Assembly (NCBI GenBank): GCA_019114985.1
Contig: DXEM01000031.1
Span: 124,001-188,000 of the forward strand
Origin: Candidatus Anaerostipes excrementavium
GTDB taxonomy: Bacteria; Bacillota; Clostridia; Lachnospirales; Lachnospiraceae
Length of the DNA: 64,000 nt
Direction: 5' to 3'
Position numbers and translations under genes: made by a program. Under the pieces are notes generated by a model. That model did not search any database. It was not told where the DNA came from and saw only the letters and a list, made by a program, of their open reading frames with translations. Positions 61,352 through 64,000 of the stretch are shown here, piece after piece; the stretch's first letter is position 1; every line of letters starts with the position of its first letter.

Positions 61352-62764
61352 ATGGAAAGATATAAAACAGAGTCAGAAAAACAATATGCATATATGGAGC
61401 AGATGAAGCAGTGGGTAATGCGGGAATCCGAAAAAGCAGGACGTCCCCTCACCTGCCATTGTACGACATTTGGATGTCAGATGAATGAAAAAGATTCAGA
61501 GAAATTACTGGGAATCCTTGAGACGATGGGGTATCGGGAGACCGATACAGAAGATGCAGATATCCTTTTGTTTAACACTTGTACCGTCCGGGAAAATGCG
61601 AACACGAAGCTTTACGGACATTTAGGACAGGTAAAGAAAATGAAAGAGAGGAATCCTCATATGATGATCGGCCTTTGCGGATGTATGATGCAGGAACCTC
61701 ATGTGATTCAGAAGATCAAAGAAAGTTACCCTTTTGTAGATATCGTGTTCGGAACCCACAATATTTTCAAATTAGCAGAATTATTAAAGAATCGAGTGGA
61801 TTCCGGCAGCATGATTGTGGATATCTGGAAAGATACCGATCAGATTGTGGAAGATCTGCCAAGCGACCGTAAGTTTTCTTTTAAATGTGGGGTAAATATT
61901 ATGTATGGCTGCAACAATTTCTGCAGCTATTGTATCGTGCCTTATGTACGTGGAAGAGAGCGAAGCAGAAAGCCGGAAGATATTTTAAAAGAAATTCGCC
62001 GGGTGGTCTCTGAAGGCGTGAAAGAGGTCATGCTTCTTGGACAGAATGTGAATTCTTACGGAAAAACATTAGAACAGCCTATGACATTTGCAGAACTTTT
62101 GCGGGAAGTGGAGAAAGTGGAAGGATTGGAACGAATCCGTTTTATGACGCCTCATCCAAAAGATTTATCGGATGAACTGATCGAGGTAATGGCAGAATCT
62201 GAGAAGATCTGCAGCCATATGCATCTGCCGATGCAGTCTGGAAGCAGCAGACTCTTGCAGAAAATGAACCGCCATTATACGAAAGAACAATACTTGGATT
62301 TAGCGCAGAAAATCAAAGACCGGATTCCGGGAGTGTCCTTTACGACGGATATTATTGTAGGATTTCCGGGAGAAACCGAAGAAGATTTCGAGGATACTTT
62401 GGATGTGGTAAGAAAAGTTGGTTTTGACAGCGCCTTTACTTACGTATATTCCAAGAGAACCGGAACGCCTGCCGCTGCTATGGAAGATCAGGTAGATCCG
62501 GAAGTGGTAAAAGAAAGATTTCCGCGTCTGCTGGCATTGCTGAAAGAAACAGCGGCAGCCAACTGCAAGGAAAAATTGGGGGCTGTGGAAAGGGTGCTGA
62601 TTGAAGAAGTCAATACCCACGAAGAAGGAATGGTCACCGGACGTCTGGAAAACAATCTTTTAGTGCATTTTAAAGGATCAAAAGACCAGATCGGAACCAT
62701 GGCAGATGTAAAGATTACAGAAGAAAAAGGTTTTTATTATATGGGAGAGCAAGTCAATGGGTAA
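61352..62764 (+). CDS. miaB: tRNA-2-methylthio-N6-dimethylallyladenosine synthase MiaB
   Basis: A 470-residue radical-SAM methylthiotransferase that converts i6A37 to ms2i6A37 in tRNA. The N-terminal UPF0004 domain has three cluster cysteines (FGCQMNEKDSE, FNTCTVREN, GLCGCMMQ). The radical-SAM site is CNNFCSYC (CxxxCxxC) followed by IVPYVRGRERSR, and a C-terminal TRAM domain binds tRNA. AGGAG precedes the ATG. Its end overlaps mutS by 8 bp. Confidence 0.97.
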   Translation: MERYKTESEKQYAYMEQMKQWVMRESEKAGRPLTCHCTTFGCQMNEKDSEKLLGILETMGYRETDTEDADILLFNTCTVRENANTKLYGHLGQVKKMKERNPHMMIGLCGCMMQEPHVIQKIKESYPFVDIVFGTHNIFKLAELLKNRVDSGSMIVDIWKDTDQIVEDLPSDRKFSFKCGVNIMYGCNNFCSYCIVPYVRGRERSRKPEDILKEIRRVVSEGVKEVMLLGQNVNSYGKTLEQPMTFAELLREVEKVEGLERIRFMTPHPKDLSDELIEVMAESEKICSHMHLPMQSGSSRLLQKMNRHYTKEQYLDLAQKIKDRIPGVSFTTDIIVGFPGETEEDFEDTLDVVRKVGFDSAFTYVYSKRTGTPAAAMEDQVDPEVVKERFPRLLALLKETAAANCKEKLGAVERVLIEEVNTHEEGMVTGRLENNLLVHFKGSKDQIGTMADVKITEEKGFYYMGEQVNG

Positions 62765-64000
62765 ATTAACACCAATGATGCAGCAATACATGAAAATTAA
62801 AGAAGAAAATAAGGATTGCATCCTGTTTTACCGTCTGGGAGATTTTTATGAAATGTTTTTTGATGATGCACTGATTGCGTCCAAAGAATTGGAGATCACT
62901 CTGACAGGGAAAAACTGCGGCTTGGAGGAGCGGGCGCCTATGTGCGGCGTTCCTTATCACGCGGCAGATTCTTATTTGAATAAGCTGGTAGAGAAAGGCT
63001 ATAAAGTCGGCATCTGTGAACAGGTCGAAGATCCAAGTCAGGCAAAAGGAATCGTAAAACGGGAAATTGTAAGGATCGTAACGCCTGGAACGAACATTTC
63101 CCAGCAGAGCCTGGATGACGAAAAGAATAATTATCTTATGTGCATCTTTTGCAATGATGGAAGTTATGGGATTTCTCTGGTAGATGTAACGACCGGAGAC
63201 TTCCGAATGACGTCGATGGATAGTCTGTCGAAGGTACAAGATGAGATCTTTAAGTTCTCGCCGGCGGAAATCATCTGCAACGATGCTTTTTTCATCTGCG
63301 GAATAGACCTGGATTATTTAAAAGATAAGATGTCGATCATGGTTTCCGGAATCGATCATTACTATTTTGACGAGGAACAGGCAGCAGACAGGATCAAACA
63401 GCAGTTTAAAGTAGGCGGTTTGGAAGGTCTTGGAATTACCGATTATCCGATGGGAGTCATAGCTACCGGAGCCCTGCTTGGATATCTCCACGAGACGCAG
63501 AAAAGTTCTCTGGATCATCTGATGCATATTACGGCATATGAGACCAGTGAGTTTATGGTCATTGACAGTTCCAGCCGCAGGAATCTGGAATTGTGCGAAA
63601 CCCTCCGGGATAAGCAGAAGAAAGGCTCTCTTTTATGGGTTCTGGATAAGACAAAGACCGCGATGGGCGCCAGGATGCTTCGGAGTATGATCGAGCAGCC
63701 GCTGGTGGACAAGAAAAAGATTGAGGAACGATATGATGCTCTTGATTCCCTGACAAAACAGGCAATGGTTCGGGAAGAGTTAAGAGAATATTTAAATCCA
63801 ATTTACGACTTGGAAAGGCTGATGACAAAAGTCAGTTATAAGACGGCCAATCCGCGGGATATGATTGCTTTTAAGACATCGTTAAAATGGCTTCCGCCGA
63901 TTCGGATGATCTTGGAAGAGTGTAAAGATCCATTGCTTACAGCTTTGAGAGAAGCATTGGATCCAATGGAAGATATTTATCAGCTACTGGAAGATTCCAT
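62757..64000 (+). CDS. mutS: DNA mismatch repair protein MutS, N-terminal part (runs off the window)
   Basis: About 414 N-terminal residues of the roughly 870-residue mismatch sensor are visible. LTPMMQQYMKIKEENKDCILFYRLGDFYEMFFDDA contains the mismatch-stacking phenylalanine and glutamate of domain I (FYE); CGVPYHAADSYLNKLV and ICEQVEDPSQAKGIVKRE follow. The connector and the first lever part (AMGARMLRSMIEQPL) then run to the edge. The ATPase domain lies beyond 64000. It starts inside the last codons of miaB, so the two are translationally coupled. Confidence 0.96.
   Translation, partial: MGKLTPMMQQYMKIKEENKDCILFYRLGDFYEMFFDDALIASKELEITLTGKNCGLEERAPMCGVPYHAADSYLNKLVEKGYKVGICEQVEDPSQAKGIVKREIVRIVTPGTNISQQSLDDEKNNYLMCIFCNDGSYGISLVDVTTGDFRMTSMDSLSKVQDEIFKFSPAEIICNDAFFICGIDLDYLKDKMSIMVSGIDHYYFDEEQAADRIKQQFKVGGLEGLGITDYPMGVIATGALLGYLHETQKSSLDHLMHITAYETSEFMVIDSSSRRNLELCETLRDKQKKGSLLWVLDKTKTAMGARMLRSMIEQPLVDKKKIEERYDALDSLTKQAMVREELREYLNPIYDLERLMTKVSYKTANPRDMIAFKTSLKWLPPIRMILEECKDPLLTALREALDPMEDIYQLLEDS

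Noticed and set aside
1-64000. Search for CRISPR arrays, tRNAs, insertion sequences, phage genes
   Set aside because: No regularly spaced repeats, cloverleaf sequences, transposase or phage-type genes were seen; gaps between genes are mostly too short for them.

Overview
The window looks like a chromosomal segment of a spore-forming, low-to-mid GC Gram-positive anaerobe, most likely a gut Lachnospiraceae (Clostridium cluster XIVa). Supporting evidence is the mix of sporulation genes (SpoVB-type flippase, GerW/YtfJ, YlbJ, an alpha/beta SASP with a sigma-G-like promoter), the glgC-glgD pair, Pta-AckA acetate fermentation, a giant 2-hydroxyacyl-CoA dehydratase activase fusion, and gene orders such as yceD-rpmF-plsX-rnc-smc-ftsY. 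I saw no tRNA, rRNA, insertion sequence, phage gene or CRISPR array.

Layout. 1-1.7 kb: the tail of a subtilisin-like protease and a SpoVB-like flippase. 1.7-4.6 kb: nifS-iscU-mnmA, coupling sulfur mobilisation to Fe-S assembly and tRNA 2-thiolation. 4.7-8.7 kb: a DUF368 (PopT-type) membrane protein, a response regulator/histidine kinase pair and a Sir2-like protein. 8.7-10.6 kb: an isolated hisH-hisF pair and a C_GCAxxG_C_C protein. 10.7-12.9 kb: a MerR regulator divergent from a MATE exporter with a typical 19-bp-spacer promoter. 12.9-18.1 kb is the most accessory-looking part: a PadR regulator and an ABC-transporter cassette (permease fused to an M1-peptidase-like beta domain, ATPase, second membrane protein, a 36-residue membrane peptide, a VanZ-like protein). 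It is bracketed by two direct copies of a small HAAS-like gene with its promoter and terminator; one copy has lost exactly 132 bp, including the membrane helix.

18.2-28.4 kb: the 1411-residue activase, LysM protein, CorA transporter, an inactive rhomboid-like protein with a zinc-finger tail, pyruvate kinase, and a sporulation pair (DUF2953, GerW). 28.5-37.6 kb: rpmB, Asp23/Gls24 protein, FakA-like kinase, recG, acylphosphatase, SASP, rsmD, coaD, a coiled-coil protein, ylbJ and tmcAL. 37.9-48.5 kb: pta-ackA, then yceD-rpmF-plsX-rnc-smc-ftsY-ilvA.

48.5-60.8 kb: a complete glycogen locus, glgB-glgC-glgD-glgA-glgP, followed by a GH13 glucosidase and a UDP-galactopyranose mutase. Three things stand out here. 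The glgB transcript has a roughly 300-nt leader with mutually exclusive base pairings. GlgB carries a roughly 165-residue histone-H1-like Lys/Ala/Thr/Glu tail. A perfect 12-bp terminator-like hairpin with a U-run lies inside the first 30 codons of the GH13 gene. The window closes with a small zinc-ribbon protein, miaB and the first part of mutS.

All coordinates and motifs were read by eye. Family names come from motif recognition without database searches; promoters, operators and RNA structures are predictions.
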